Shown: positions 8,553-16,201, numbered from the stretch's first letter. The stretch: DNA of 32,954 nucleotides from Gammaproteobacteria bacterium (GCA_023228645.1 JALOAT010000045.1:1-32954); one strand, 5' to 3'. Numbers and translations: made by a program. Notes: generated from the letters alone by a model not told the origin.

Positions 8553-8918
8553 ATGAACGACGCACTGGTATGTTGGAAATGCGGCACGGCATGGCCGGGT
8601 GACGGGCGTTTCGCGCGCCTGGAGGCCTGCCGCCGCTGCGGCGCAGAGCTGCATGTCTGCGTGATGTGCGGGCGGTATGAACCCCACACAGCGGAGCGTT
8701 GCCGTGAGGAACGCGCCGAGCCGCCGCGCGACAAGACACAGGCGAATTTCTGCGACTATTTCGTGGCGCGATCAGGCGCCTATGCGGGCGAGCCGCCGGC
8801 AAATACCGGCGCGCGGGCCGCGCTCGACGCGCTGTTCGGCACCGGCACGGCGCCCGCGCAAGCGGCGGACGATGAGGCACGCAGCGCCCTGGACGCGCTG
8901 TTCAAGAAAGATCGCTGA
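8553..8918 (+). CDS. Small zinc-ribbon protein with duplicated C-terminal helix
   Basis: A 121-residue cytoplasmic protein that I recognise only as a zinc-ribbon-type family. Cysteine pairs occur at CWKC (7-10), CRRC (26-29) and CVMC (36-39), with single cysteines at about 50 and 67, the latter in the conserved-looking ANFCDYF segment. This suggests two treble-clef or rubredoxin-like zinc sites. The C-terminus carries two copies of one amphipathic helix, RAALDALFGTG and RSALDALFKKD, separated by a disordered Ala/Pro linker; these look like repeated partner-docking motifs. The start at 8553 follows GAGGAGAAGG at a slightly long spacing. It is probably co-transcribed with the upstream phosphodiesterase gene. 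Function unknown. Confidence 0.75.
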   Translation: MNDALVCWKCGTAWPGDGRFARLEACRRCGAELHVCVMCGRYEPHTAERCREERAEPPRDKTQANFCDYFVARSGAYAGEPPANTGARAALDALFGTGTAPAQAADDEARSALDALFKKDR

Positions 8919-8969
8919 GGATGAAGGCGGCGGATGCACGCACACGCGTCGCCGATGAAAACCGGAACC

Positions 8970-9002
8970 AGGGCGCACGCGGCAACGTGTCGCGTGCGCC
9001 CT
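8970..9002. terminator. Perfect 12-bp hairpin between convergent genes
   Basis: AGGGCGCACGCG and CGCGTGCGCCCT form a perfect 12-bp GC-rich stem with a 9-base loop, between the ends of two convergent genes (8918 and 9018). There is no T-run, so it may act as a bidirectional, weakly intrinsic terminator or protect mRNA 3' ends. Confidence 0.55.
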
Positions 9003-9017
9003 CGGCAGCTTGGACCG

Positions 9018-9383
9018 TCAGGCCGCGACTGCTTCGCTTTCCAGGGCCCGGTTGAGCTTGGTGATGGCCTTCACTACACGGGCCGACAGCACCGCGTAGT
9101 CAGTCAGCAGCAGATCCCGTGCGGTGGAGACATCACCGGCCTGCATGTGCTCGACGACCAGCCCGGCGCAGCGATGAAACGCCGCGTGTTGTTCACACAT
9201 GGCGGCAAACTCAGGCGAATCCTTGCGCGCCTCGGACTCTTCGGCAATCCAGCGGCCGAGCTCGCAGCAATGATGGTTGCCGACGATGGCAGGATCGAGA
9301 CGTTCAGCGCCTTCGCCTTCCACGTACTCACGCAGACGCTGTTTCCAGGCGAGATGGATGTTCAACGCGTCGAAAAAGTTCAT
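9018..9383 (-). CDS. Stand-alone CZB (chemoreceptor zinc-binding) domain protein
   Basis: A 121-residue protein made of a single CZB four-helix domain, which in chemoreceptors and diguanylate cyclases binds zinc and senses its level or thiol oxidation. The expected ligands are visible: His10 (HLAWK), Cys40 in CELGRW, and His66 and His70 in HAAFH. The Cys40 motif CxLGxW is the family signature. There is no signal peptide or partner domain, so it is likely a soluble cytoplasmic partner of a receptor or cyclase. The ATG is preceded by a G-rich ribosome site (GGGGGG). It lies 91 bp after rimO on the same strand but separately spaced, so co-transcription is uncertain. A role with the chemoreceptor at 147-1781 is possible but inferred. 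Confidence 0.85.
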   Translation of the reverse strand: MNFFDALNIHLAWKQRLREYVEGEGAERLDPAIVGNHHCCELGRWIAEESEARKDSPEFAAMCEQHAAFHRCAGLVVEHMQAGDVSTARDLLLTDYAVLSARVVKAITKLNRALESEAVAA

Positions 9384-9474
9384 GGTATTCCCCCCAAATA
9401 ACCAGAAACAAACGACAAGGGGATATAGCCAGCTTCGCTCCCGGGATTAAATAAGCGAAAACCGTAACCGCGGT

Positions 9475-10791
9475 TCAGATCAGTTCAGCGTACAGATCGT
9501 GCTCGCCGGCGGCCGTGATGCGCACCTCGACGAACTGTCCCGGCGCGAGTTCCGCGTCGGTCTCGATGAACACATTGCCGTCCACCTCGGGCGCATCGCC
9601 GCGCGAGCGTGCGACCACACCATCCTCGAACAGCTCGTCCACCAGCACCGTCTCAATGTGTCCCACGCGGTCCTGCAGCTTGTCGGCGCTGATCGCCGCC
9701 TGCAATTCCATGAAACGCTCGAGGCGCTCCTCCTTCAGTTCCTCCGGCACCGCGCCGGGCAGCGCATTGGCCGCCGCCCCTTCCACCGGCGAGTAGGCGA
9801 ACGCGCCGACGCGATCGAGCCGAGCCTCCTCAAGGAATTCCAGCAGGCGCTCGAAATCCGCGTCCGTTTCGCCCGGGAAGCCCACGATGAAGGTGCTGCG
9901 CAGGGTCAGGTCCGGACACTCACGTCGCCACTGCTCGATGCGCCGCAGCGTGCCCTCCACGTCGCCGGGACGGCGCATCGCCTTGAGGATGGCGGGGCTC
10001 GCATGTTGCAGCGGCACGTCCAGATAAGGCAGCACCAGTCCCTCGGCCATGAGCGGCAGGATCTCGTCCAGGTGCGGATAGGGATAGAGGTAATGCAGCC
10101 GCACCCAGACACCCAGCTGTCCCAGCTCGCGCGCCAGTTCGGTCGTGCGGGTGCGCACCGGGCGACCGTTCCAGAACGAAGTGCGGTATTTCAGATCCAC
10201 GCCATAGGCGCCGGTGTCCTGGGATACCACCAACAATTCCTGCACGCCCGCCGACACCAGCCGCTCGGCCTCTGCCAGCACCTCGCCGGCCGGCCGGCTC
10301 ACCAGCCGTCCGCGCATGGAGGGAATGATGCAGAAGCTGCACAATTGATTGCAGCCTTCGGCAATCTTCAGGTAGGCATAGTGGCGCGGCGTGAGTTTCA
10401 CGCCGCCCGGGGGCACCAGGTCCACGAACGGGTCGTGCTCCGGCGGCAGATGGGCATGCACGGCTTCCATCACCGCTTCGAGCTGGTTCGGGCCGGTGAC
10501 GGCCAGCACCTGCGGATGGCTGGCGCGGATCACCTCGTCCTTGGCGCCGAGGCAGCCGGTCACCACCACGCGGCCGTTCTCGGCCAGGGCCTCACCGATG
10601 GTGTCCAGGGATTCCTCCACCGCGGCATCGATGAACCCGCAGGTGTTCACCACCACCAGGTCGGCGTCCGCAAAGTCCGGTACCATCGCGTAGCCCTCGG
10701 CACGCAACTGGGTGAGGATGCGTTCGGCATCCACGGTGGCCTTGGGGCAGCCGAGGCTGACGAATCCGACCTTGGGAACTGAGCGGCTCAT
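9475..10791 (-). CDS. rimO: Ribosomal protein uS12 (S12) methylthiotransferase RimO
   Basis: Radical-SAM enzyme that adds a methylthio group to an Asp of ribosomal protein S12. The 438-residue length is typical. The N-terminal UPF0004 domain has the auxiliary-cluster cysteines at about 15, 51 and 80 (SLGCPK, VNTCGF, VTGC). The radical-SAM CxxxCxxC motif is at 147-154 (EGCNQLCSFC). The C-terminal TRAM domain includes the segment DAPEVDGNVF. The LGCPK and VNTCGFI segments favour RimO over MiaB. The ATG at 10791 has only a weak ribosome site. It is divergent from the HIT gene and stands alone. Confidence 0.96.
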   Translation of the reverse strand: MSRSVPKVGFVSLGCPKATVDAERILTQLRAEGYAMVPDFADADLVVVNTCGFIDAAVEESLDTIGEALAENGRVVVTGCLGAKDEVIRASHPQVLAVTGPNQLEAVMEAVHAHLPPEHDPFVDLVPPGGVKLTPRHYAYLKIAEGCNQLCSFCIIPSMRGRLVSRPAGEVLAEAERLVSAGVQELLVVSQDTGAYGVDLKYRTSFWNGRPVRTRTTELARELGQLGVWVRLHYLYPYPHLDEILPLMAEGLVLPYLDVPLQHASPAILKAMRRPGDVEGTLRRIEQWRRECPDLTLRSTFIVGFPGETDADFERLLEFLEEARLDRVGAFAYSPVEGAAANALPGAVPEELKEERLERFMELQAAISADKLQDRVGHIETVLVDELFEDGVVARSRGDAPEVDGNVFIETDAELAPGQFVEVRITAAGEHDLYAELI

Positions 10792-10948
10792 GAAGTAAGG
10801 TTATCCGGCTGTCGCATACGAAAGGGATGCACATTTTACCCATCCGTGCCGCAGTGGCGGGAGACGAATCCCGCGATTAACGACCGCGCTCGCGGAACGG
10901 CGTTCATTGCACAGGACGCCGGCATCCAACAACAAGAGGAGAAATCCC

Positions 10949-11290
10949 ATGGCATGTGTCTTTTGCAACGTCGCCGCAGGCACCCTGCCGGCGAACATCG
11001 TCTATCAGGACGAGGACGTGGTGGCGTTCCGCGACATCCAGCCGGTCGCCCCCACGCACCTGCTGGTGATCCCGCGCAAGCACATCGTGTCGGTCAACGA
11101 GCTGGCGGATTCGGACGCGGCGCTGGTCGGCAAGCTGTTCCTGACCGCCAAGCGCCTGGCCGCCGAGTCGGGCTTCGCGGAAAGTGGCTTTCGCCTGGTG
11201 ATGAACACCAACGAGGATGCGGGCCAGACCGTGTTTCACATGCACCTGCACGTGTTGGCGGGACGCTATCTTGCCTGGCCGCCGGGCTGA
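10949..11290 (+). CDS. hinT: HIT family nucleoside phosphoramidase-like hydrolase
   Basis: Histidine-triad protein that hydrolyses nucleoside phosphoramidates and AMP-lysine-type adducts in the cytoplasm. The 113-residue length matches HinT. The catalytic triad motif HMHLH occupies residues 97-101. The N-terminal CxxC (CVFC, residues 3-6) is common in this group and may bind zinc. The chosen ATG at 10949 follows AGAGGAGAAA at good spacing. The gene is followed after 3 bp by a glutathione-transferase gene, so the two are probably one transcript. The symbol is assigned by family resemblance. Confidence 0.9.
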   Translation: MACVFCNVAAGTLPANIVYQDEDVVAFRDIQPVAPTHLLVIPRKHIVSVNELADSDAALVGKLFLTAKRLAAESGFAESGFRLVMNTNEDAGQTVFHMHLHVLAGRYLAWPPG

Positions 11291-11293
11291 GCC

Positions 11294-11944
11294 ATGGTCA
11301 GGCCTGAACTGGTCAGCTTCGATCTCTGCCCCTTCGTGCAACGCTCGGTCATCGTGCTGCGGGAGAAGGGCATCGATTTCGACATCACCTACATCGACCT
11401 TGCCGACCCGCCCGCGTGGTTTCGCAACATCTCCCCGCTCGGCAAGGTGCCCCTGTTGCGGGTGGGCGAGGAGGTCCTGTTCGAGTCGGCGGTCATCATG
11501 GAATACCTGGACGAGACTACACCGCCGCCGCTGCAAGCGGCCGATCCGCTGGTGCGCGCCAAGAATCGTGCCTGGACTGAATTCTCTTCGGGGCTGCTCA
11601 TGACCCAGTATCGCCTCGGCCTGGCCCGTGACGAGGCGGAGTTCGTGCAGTTGGCCGAGGTGTTGACCGCCGATCTGGCGCGCCTGGAGCCGCACATCGC
11701 CGGCCCCTGGTTCAACGGCGAGGCCTTTGCGCTGGTGGATGCGGCCTTCGCGCCGTTCTTCGTACGCCATCGCCTGATGGCGACGTGGCACCCGCTGCCA
11801 CGGCTTGACGACCTGCCGCGCGTACGGGCATGGCAGGACGCGCTGGTGGAGCGCCCGGCGGTGGTGAATTCGGTGGTGGCGGACTTCGCGGAACGGCTGC
11901 GCGCCCACTTCCGTCAGCACGGCGGGTTCGCGGCGGCAGGGTGA
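11294..11944 (+). CDS. Glutathione S-transferase family protein
   Basis: A 216-residue two-domain GST-fold protein. The N-terminal thioredoxin-like domain has CPF at residues 12-14, the position of the catalytic cysteine in omega-like and SspA-like GSTs. It also has the glutathione-binding cis-Pro region (GKVPLLRV) and the ESAVIMEYLDE motif. A helical C-terminal domain follows from about residue 88. The Cys rather than Ser or Tyr suggests thiol transferase or dehydroascorbate-reductase-like chemistry. It starts 3 bp after the HIT stop codon with no long leader, so it is likely translationally coupled. SspA is an alternative reading, but the usual rpsI/petABC neighbours are absent. Confidence 0.85.
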   Translation: MVRPELVSFDLCPFVQRSVIVLREKGIDFDITYIDLADPPAWFRNISPLGKVPLLRVGEEVLFESAVIMEYLDETTPPPLQAADPLVRAKNRAWTEFSSGLLMTQYRLGLARDEAEFVQLAEVLTADLARLEPHIAGPWFNGEAFALVDAAFAPFFVRHRLMATWHPLPRLDDLPRVRAWQDALVERPAVVNSVVADFAERLRAHFRQHGGFAAAG

Positions 11945-12279
11945 CGGGCTGAGTGGTCCGAACTTGGCTTAGGTGAGTTCTCGCAAAGACGCAAGGAAAC
12001 GTGTTTTTCTACCCCTCTCCCTCCGGGAGACGAGCGCATGGATGCGCGAGGTACGACCCCATGGACGGGGGAGGTAGACCGCGCCGGGAGCAGGCGGTCG
12101 AGGGCAACGCAGGAGCGGTTGCCGAGGGCTGGGGGGCCAAAGATTTCTTCAAGCCGGGAGCGGACAGGAAGCGGGGAACCCTTCAGATCACCGCGCGTTC
12201 ATGGCGGGTCACGCCAGGGCCTCGAACTCTGGCGACCGTTCGCTCCCATGTCGGCCGGTTCGGAACAGTTGCCCTGGGG
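11945..12279. repeat. Gene-free stretch with an array of short hairpins (candidate interspersed repeat)
   Basis: About 335 bp with no credible gene. It begins with an imperfect 8-bp direct repeat (CGCAAAGA then CGCAAGGA, 11982-11997). At least five adjacent palindromes follow: TCTCCC/GGGAGA (12016-12030), GCGCAT/ATGCGC (12034-12047), CCCC/GGGG around ATGGAC (12057-12070), GACCGC/GCGGTC (12077-12099) and GGCAAC/GTTGCC (12103-12123). Further on, TGGCG/CGCCA (12202-12216) competes with CGCCAG/CTGGCG (12212-12234), and GGGAGCG (12156-12162) can pair with CGCTCCC (12241-12247). Two hairpins share CATGGA in the loop, and two others share GGAGC. It resembles modular palindromic intergenic repeats of some gammaproteobacteria; no second copy is in this window. 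Confidence 0.5.
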
Positions 12280-12831
12280 TCAGATCTCGAGGCCGTTGAA
12301 GCGGCGCACGACGCGGTCGCGCTCGTGGCGTTTGCCAAGGGCGAATCCGCCTATAAACAGCGCAATGAGCGCGGCGGCGATGCCCCATGCGCTCAGCCCG
12401 GACTCACCGAGATCCGCAGCCTGCGCCTGCAATGCTTCGTTCTGCTGGCGCAGCGAATCCAGCTGCTCGACCAGGGCCGCGGACACCTCGGGGGAGGGTT
12501 GCGCAGACGTTGCCGCCTGTAGCTCGCTTTTCAGTTGCGCATTCTCGGCGCGCAACTGTTCGACAAGGTGACGCGCAGGGGGATTGCTGGTGACATACAT
12601 GCTGCCGACCCAACCTTCGACACCGGCGGGCGTGCGCACGCGCAAATAATTGCCGCTCCTTTCCAGGACTTCGAGCAGCGCACCGGTGACGACCACCTCC
12701 AGCGGGGCTTCCACGCTGTTCGCGTTTCGCCGCACGCCCACGCGCAAGGTATCGTCCACATAGACCGTCTCGCCCATCGCGGGCGCAACCGCCAACGCGA
12801 TCAGCACGGCCAATAGTACGGTGCGGAACAT
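12280..12831 (-). CDS. TIGR04211-type SH3 domain membrane protein (YgiM-like)
   Basis: A 183-residue envelope protein of the YgiM type. A signal peptide (residues 1-20, ending AMG) is followed by a bacterial SH3 domain (about 21-85, YVDDTLRVGVRR through GWVGSMYV). A periplasmic coiled coil runs about 88-142, then a C-terminal membrane helix (about 148-166) and a basic cytoplasmic tail. The arrangement places the SH3 domain in the periplasm, held by the C-terminal anchor, probably contacting peptidoglycan. The start is supported by AGGAAGGGGG upstream. Neighbours are unrelated in function. Precise role unknown. Confidence 0.85.
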   Translation of the reverse strand: MFRTVLLAVLIALAVAPAMGETVYVDDTLRVGVRRNANSVEAPLEVVVTGALLEVLERSGNYLRVRTPAGVEGWVGSMYVTSNPPARHLVEQLRAENAQLKSELQAATSAQPSPEVSAALVEQLDSLRQQNEALQAQAADLGESGLSAWGIAAALIALFIGGFALGKRHERDRVVRRFNGLEI

Positions 12832-12943
12832 CCCATGCCCCCCTTCCTGTCTTGGTGCGGGCCCATCATATCACGGGCTTAGCGCGAAAAAGCCCCCACG
12901 CGACAGACTTGGCACGGCGATCGCATTCCCCGCTGCCAAGCCG

Positions 12944-13924
12944 TTACATGCCGCCCTGGAGCACGCCGAACCAGGCGGGCAGTGTGACCAGGCTCGCGGC
13001 CGTGGTCAGCGTCACGGCGATGGCATACGCGGCGGTATCGAGCCGATAGCGATCGCAGATCACGATACCCAGTACCATGCTCGGCATGGCTGCCTCAAGC
13101 ACCACCGCCGTAAGCAATCCATCGGCCAGGCCCAAGCCGCGACCACCCAGCCATACCAGCAGGGGAACGAGCGCCAACTGGATCACAAGCACGGGAGCGA
13201 TAGCCACCAGGCGCGCAGCACCGTCACGTGTCCATTGCAAGCCGAGCCCGAGCGAAAACAGCATCAGCGGCACCACGGCCGCGCCGAGCATGTCGAGTGC
13301 CCCCCGCAACAGCACCGGCTCGGGGACATTAAGCGCGTTGAGCGCGACCGCCGCCACCGCCGCCCAGAGCGGCGGCACACGCAGAAGCGCAACCAGGGGA
13401 TGGACCTTTCCCTCGCTGGCCCCGTAATGGGCGGCCAAGTACATACCCAAGGTCAGCAGCAGCGGTGTACAGGCGAACAGGTCGTACTGGATGGCGACGG
13501 AACGCGCCCAGGGACCCAGGGCTGCCTCGAGCACCGGCAAGCCCATGTAGGTCGCATTGGGAAATGCGGCGGCAAGCAGCATCGCTCCCATGAGCGGGCG
13601 TGCGGTACGCACGCGCCGATACCAGAGCCACGCCAGCACCAGGCCGCTGAGCACGCCAAGGGTGGCGGCGCCCGCGATGCGCAGCGAGTCGACACCCATG
13701 GGTGCGCGCCAAAGCACGCTCAACACCAGCGCCGGCAGCAACAACACGTAGACCACGCCGGTCAGGCTGCGGCGCACCCCGTCGGCGTCCAGCCCCAACG
13801 GCCTGAAGGCACGCCACAACACGCCGCACAGGATCAGCCCGCCGGCTTGCACGATCACGTCGAACACGGAGATTACCCGGAGAAATGAAACGGGCCGCCG
13901 CATCAGCAACGGCGGAAATACCAT
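12944..13924 (-). CDS. AEC (auxin efflux carrier) family transporter
   Basis: A 326-residue inner-membrane protein with about ten hydrophobic helices, matching the AEC/BART superfamily of small organic-anion or amino-acid carriers. Recognisable stretches include FPNATYMGLPVLEAALG in the middle and VVLEAAMPSMVLGIVICDRY in the second half, the characteristic half-helix regions with broken glycine/proline helices. The start is uncertain: the ATG at 13924, an ATG at 13903 and a GTG at 13867 are all in frame, and none has a clear ribosome site; the GTG would begin closest to the first helix. It is divergent from the NTF2-like gene with about 39 bp between the outermost starts. Substrate unknown. 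Confidence 0.85.
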   Translation of the reverse strand: MVFPPLLMRRPVSFLRVISVFDVIVQAGGLILCGVLWRAFRPLGLDADGVRRSLTGVVYVLLLPALVLSVLWRAPMGVDSLRIAGAATLGVLSGLVLAWLWYRRVRTARPLMGAMLLAAAFPNATYMGLPVLEAALGPWARSVAIQYDLFACTPLLLTLGMYLAAHYGASEGKVHPLVALLRVPPLWAAVAAVALNALNVPEPVLLRGALDMLGAAVVPLMLFSLGLGLQWTRDGAARLVAIAPVLVIQLALVPLLVWLGGRGLGLADGLLTAVVLEAAMPSMVLGIVICDRYRLDTAAYAIAVTLTTAASLVTLPAWFGVLQGGM

Positions 13925-13963
13925 ATATCATTATCGCGGCGCCCCCTGGAAGCCGGAGAAAAC

Positions 13964-14389
13964 ATGGAAAATACAGGCTATCCCACGCCGCTCGACGCAG
14001 AGCAGGCATTTTATGCCGCTTTCGAGCGCGCCGATGCCGATGCCATGCGTGCGGTCTGGGCTGCGAGCGAAGATATCGAATGCGTCCATCCGCTCGGTGA
14101 ACGCCTGCGCGGCGACGATGTGCATCAGGGCTGGCGTGACATGTTCGCCGAGGCCGAGCGGCTCGCCTTTCACCTGAGCGATCGCCGCGCGTTCGAGCAC
14201 GACGGACTCACCGTGCACCTGCTGCTGGAAAACATCCTGTTCCCCGATGGTAAGACCGAACCGCTGCAGATCCTCGCCACCAACGTCTACCGACACGCGA
14301 CGGATGGCTGGCGTATGGTGATGCGCCACGCCTCGCCGGCCCCTGCCGGTCTGGCCTCTCCGCCCGCGGCACGCGGCGCCGTGCACTAG
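13964..14389 (+). CDS. NTF2-like / SnoaL-type fold protein
   Basis: A 141-residue cytoplasmic protein with the NTF2-like cone fold pattern: an N-terminal helix (EQAFYAAFERADADAMRAVWAASED), the IECVHPLGERL segment typical of DUF4440/SnoaL-like proteins, and strands ending in DGWRMVMRHAS. The last 20 residues are a low-complexity Ala/Pro tail. The family includes enzymes, binding proteins and subunit-like adaptors, so function cannot be assigned. The ATG is preceded by GGAGAAAAC. It converges on the YjbQ gene with a 43-bp gap. Confidence 0.8.
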   Translation: MENTGYPTPLDAEQAFYAAFERADADAMRAVWAASEDIECVHPLGERLRGDDVHQGWRDMFAEAERLAFHLSDRRAFEHDGLTVHLLLENILFPDGKTEPLQILATNVYRHATDGWRMVMRHASPAPAGLASPPAARGAVH

Positions 14390-14432
14390 TCCATGATGTG
14401 TGGCGCGGATGAACAGCGGGATCCGGGTCAGC

Positions 14433-14837
14433 TCAAGCCACGTGAACCACCAGCTGCCGTTCCCCGGCATGGCGCCGGTGCTCCCACAGGTAGATGCCCT
14501 GCCAGGTACCCAGCACGAGATCCCCGTCCAGCACCGGAATGGCCAGGCTCACCGCCGTCAGGGCCGCCTTGATGTGCGATGGCATGTCGTCCGGCCCTTC
14601 GAGGGTATGCGTGTACAGCGCATCGTCTTCGGGCACCAGTCGATTGAGCCAGCGCTCCAGGTCGCACCGCGCTGACGGGTCGGCATTTTCCTGGATGAGC
14701 AAACTCGCCGAGGTATGCCGTATGAACACGGTGCAAAGCCCCTCGCGCAGCGCGGCGGCCCGAACCACCCGCCGCACTTTGTCCGTCACCTGGTGCAAGC
14801 CCTGTCCGGCCACCCGGACGGTCACCACCTCAATCAT
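14433..14837 (-). CDS. YjbQ family protein (UPF0047), secondary thiamine-phosphate synthase-like
   Basis: A 134-residue cytoplasmic protein of the small YjbQ/UPF0047 family, whose members can show weak thiamine-phosphate synthase activity in vitro and whose cellular role is unsettled. Conserved segments are FIRHTSASLLIQENADP, the DDMPSHIKAAL stretch, and LGTWQGIYLWEHR near the C-terminus. Conserved histidines in the first and second segments suggest a metal site. The start at 14837 follows GGGAGA; a longer in-frame reading upstream adds a basic leader with no family resemblance. It is convergent with the NTF2-like gene. Confidence 0.9.
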   Translation of the reverse strand: MIEVVTVRVAGQGLHQVTDKVRRVVRAAALREGLCTVFIRHTSASLLIQENADPSARCDLERWLNRLVPEDDALYTHTLEGPDDMPSHIKAALTAVSLAIPVLDGDLVLGTWQGIYLWEHRRHAGERQLVVHVA

Positions 14838-14943
14838 GTTCGTTCTCCCGAGCTGTTCCCATCCGCCGTGCCGGCGCATCCGGACAGGGGTGATATCGCG
14901 CATTTTTGCTGAAAAAAACGCCCTTTGGTGCCTGGATCGATGC

Positions 14944-14972
14944 TTGTTTTTTGGCAAAACTGTCTTCACAAT
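14944..14972 (+). promoter_or_regulatory. Candidate sigma-70 promoter of the HU-like gene
   Basis: TTGTTT at 14944-14949 and CACAAT at 14967-14972 are separated by exactly 17 bases, about 60 bp before the HU-like start. Both hexamers are imperfect, so this is a moderate prediction. Confidence 0.4.
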
Positions 14973-15032
14973 CTAGCCGCCGACGCGCCACGTCGTGCTG
15001 CGCGAATCGAAAAAACATAGGGAGAAACATCG

Positions 15033-15467
15033 ATGGCCGTTAAGAAGACTGCGAAAAAACCTGCCGCCAAGAAACCCGCTGCAGCCGCTAAGAAAACCGC
15101 CGCCAAGCAGGCCGTGAAGAAGGCGGCCCCGGCTGCCCCCAAGACCACCCCGATCACCGAGAAGCAGACCAAGAGCCAGATCCTCTCCGTCATCGCGGAA
15201 GAGACCGGCATGGCCCGCAAGGACGTGAGCGCCGTGTTCGCCGTCCTCGGCAATCTCGTACAGCGTCACATGAAGAAGAGGGGTTCTGGTGAGTTCAGCG
15301 TGCCCGAAGTGGGTGTGAAGATCCGCCGCGTGCGCAAGCCTGCCACCAAGGCGCGTAAGATGATCTCCCCGTTCACCGGCGAGGAAATCACCGTGAAGGC
15401 GAAGCCTGCCCGTGAGGTGGTAAAGGTCAGCGCCCTCAAGAGTCTCAAGGACAGCGCCAGCAAGTAG
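15033..15467 (+). CDS. HU/IHF-family DNA-binding protein with Lys/Ala-rich N-terminal tail
   Basis: A 144-residue nucleoid-type protein. Residues 1 to about 40 are almost entirely Lys, Ala and Pro with repeated KKPAA and AAKK units, like the C-terminal tail of histone H1. Residues about 44-140 resemble a divergent HU/IHF-like fold: a helical part (SQILSVIAEETGMARKDVSAVF), strand segments, and the arm region (KIRRVRKPATKARKMISPFTG) that would insert in the minor groove. Canonical HU is about 90 residues with no tail, so this is an extended variant. The ATG follows GGGAGAAAC. It is monocistronic, with its own candidate promoter and a strong terminator. Likely a chromosome-compacting protein. 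Confidence 0.88.
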   Translation: MAVKKTAKKPAAKKPAAAAKKTAAKQAVKKAAPAAPKTTPITEKQTKSQILSVIAEETGMARKDVSAVFAVLGNLVQRHMKKRGSGEFSVPEVGVKIRRVRKPATKARKMISPFTGEEITVKAKPAREVVKVSALKSLKDSASK

Positions 15468-15483
15468 TCGTGCCGATCGCTCA

Positions 15484-15518
15484 AAAAAAGGCCGGAGGCT
15501 TGCGCCCCGGCCTTTTTT
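15484..15518. terminator. Bidirectional terminator between HU-like gene and YfaZ gene
   Basis: AAAAAAGGCCGG and CCGGCCTTTTTT form a perfect 12-bp stem with an 11-base loop. A-tract and T-tract flank it on both sides, so it can terminate both convergent genes. Confidence 0.9.
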
Positions 15519-15529
15519 CTCGCACCTGT

Positions 15530-16081
15530 TCACCAGAGCAGCTTCATACCCACGTGGAAGTCGTCTTCCAGTTCCACATCGCTCACGCCTTCGAAATCCA
15601 TCTCGATGTTGCGATAGCCCACGTACACCAGCGCCTTGGGTAATACCTGGTAGTCGAGCCGCAGGCTGGCCTCGGTGTAACTCTCGGCATCACCGAAGGC
15701 GATGATGTCCGGTGCGTGATAGAACTCGCCGCCGATCCCCAACCGGTGAACCGGCGAAAAGCGCACGCGTACGCCAAGGGCAATCGCCCCTTCGTCATCC
15801 GCATCGCTGCGAACCCACAGGGCGCGGCCACCCAGGCCGATGTCGAAAATGCCTGCGCGGCTCCAGTTCTCACCGGAGACGTGCATGCCGACGTGGGTGA
15901 CGGAATCGTTGTCATCATTGAACAGATGGCCCACGTCCCACTCGGTGCCCGGATTGACGGTATGGGCGAAGGTGGCACGCATGGCTTCATCGTGCAGATT
16001 GATATCCAGGGAGTCTGCAAGGGCGCTGCCGCTCGCAAGTGCGAGCAGCACAGCTGCCGCAGATCGGCGCGTACTTGTCAT
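15530..16081 (-). CDS. YfaZ family outer membrane protein
   Basis: A 183-residue exported protein of the YfaZ family, predicted to form a small outer-membrane beta-barrel. The signal peptide spans residues 1-22 (ending ALA, cleaved before DSLDINL). The mature part alternates short amphipathic strands with acidic turns: INLHDEAMRATF, VTHVGMHVSG, FDIGLGGRALWVR, ALGVRVRFSP, GIGGEFYHAPD, EASLRLDYQV, VYVGYRNI and FHVGMKLLW. The terminal aromatic Trp fits BAM-dependent insertion. The ATG is preceded by AGGTG. Specific function unknown. Confidence 0.87.
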   Translation of the reverse strand: MTSTRRSAAAVLLALASGSALADSLDINLHDEAMRATFAHTVNPGTEWDVGHLFNDDNDSVTHVGMHVSGENWSRAGIFDIGLGGRALWVRSDADDEGAIALGVRVRFSPVHRLGIGGEFYHAPDIIAFGDAESYTEASLRLDYQVLPKALVYVGYRNIEMDFEGVSDVELEDDFHVGMKLLW

Positions 16082-16161
16082 GTTTCACCTATGGCTCAGA
16101 GAGTAAACGGCGCAAATCATACCGGCAAGCCACCGATGAAGCATCTGCCACATGGGGCCGG

Positions 16162-16201
16162 CTGGCCATTTTTCAGTGGTCCTGTCGCGGCGGATGGCCA
16201 G
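16162..16201. promoter_or_regulatory. Spaced inverted repeat between YfaZ and DUF3365 genes
   Basis: CTGGCCA (16162-16168) and TGGCCAG (16195-16201) form a 7-bp inverted repeat separated by 26 bases in the divergent intergenic region. It could be a regulator site for either gene; no known consensus is recognised. Confidence 0.25.

Noticed and set aside
9499..10782. Plus-strand open frame across rimO
   Set aside because: RimO on the minus strand has all expected radical-SAM and TRAM motifs; the plus frame is its shadow.
12016..12123. Hairpin array considered as a CRISPR array
   Set aside because: The stems differ in sequence, there is no constant repeat with spacers, and no cas genes are present.
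12821..13888. Plus-strand open frame opposite the AEC transporter
   Set aside because: The product is Gln/His/Arg-rich, the antisense signature of a Leu/Val/Ala-rich membrane protein.
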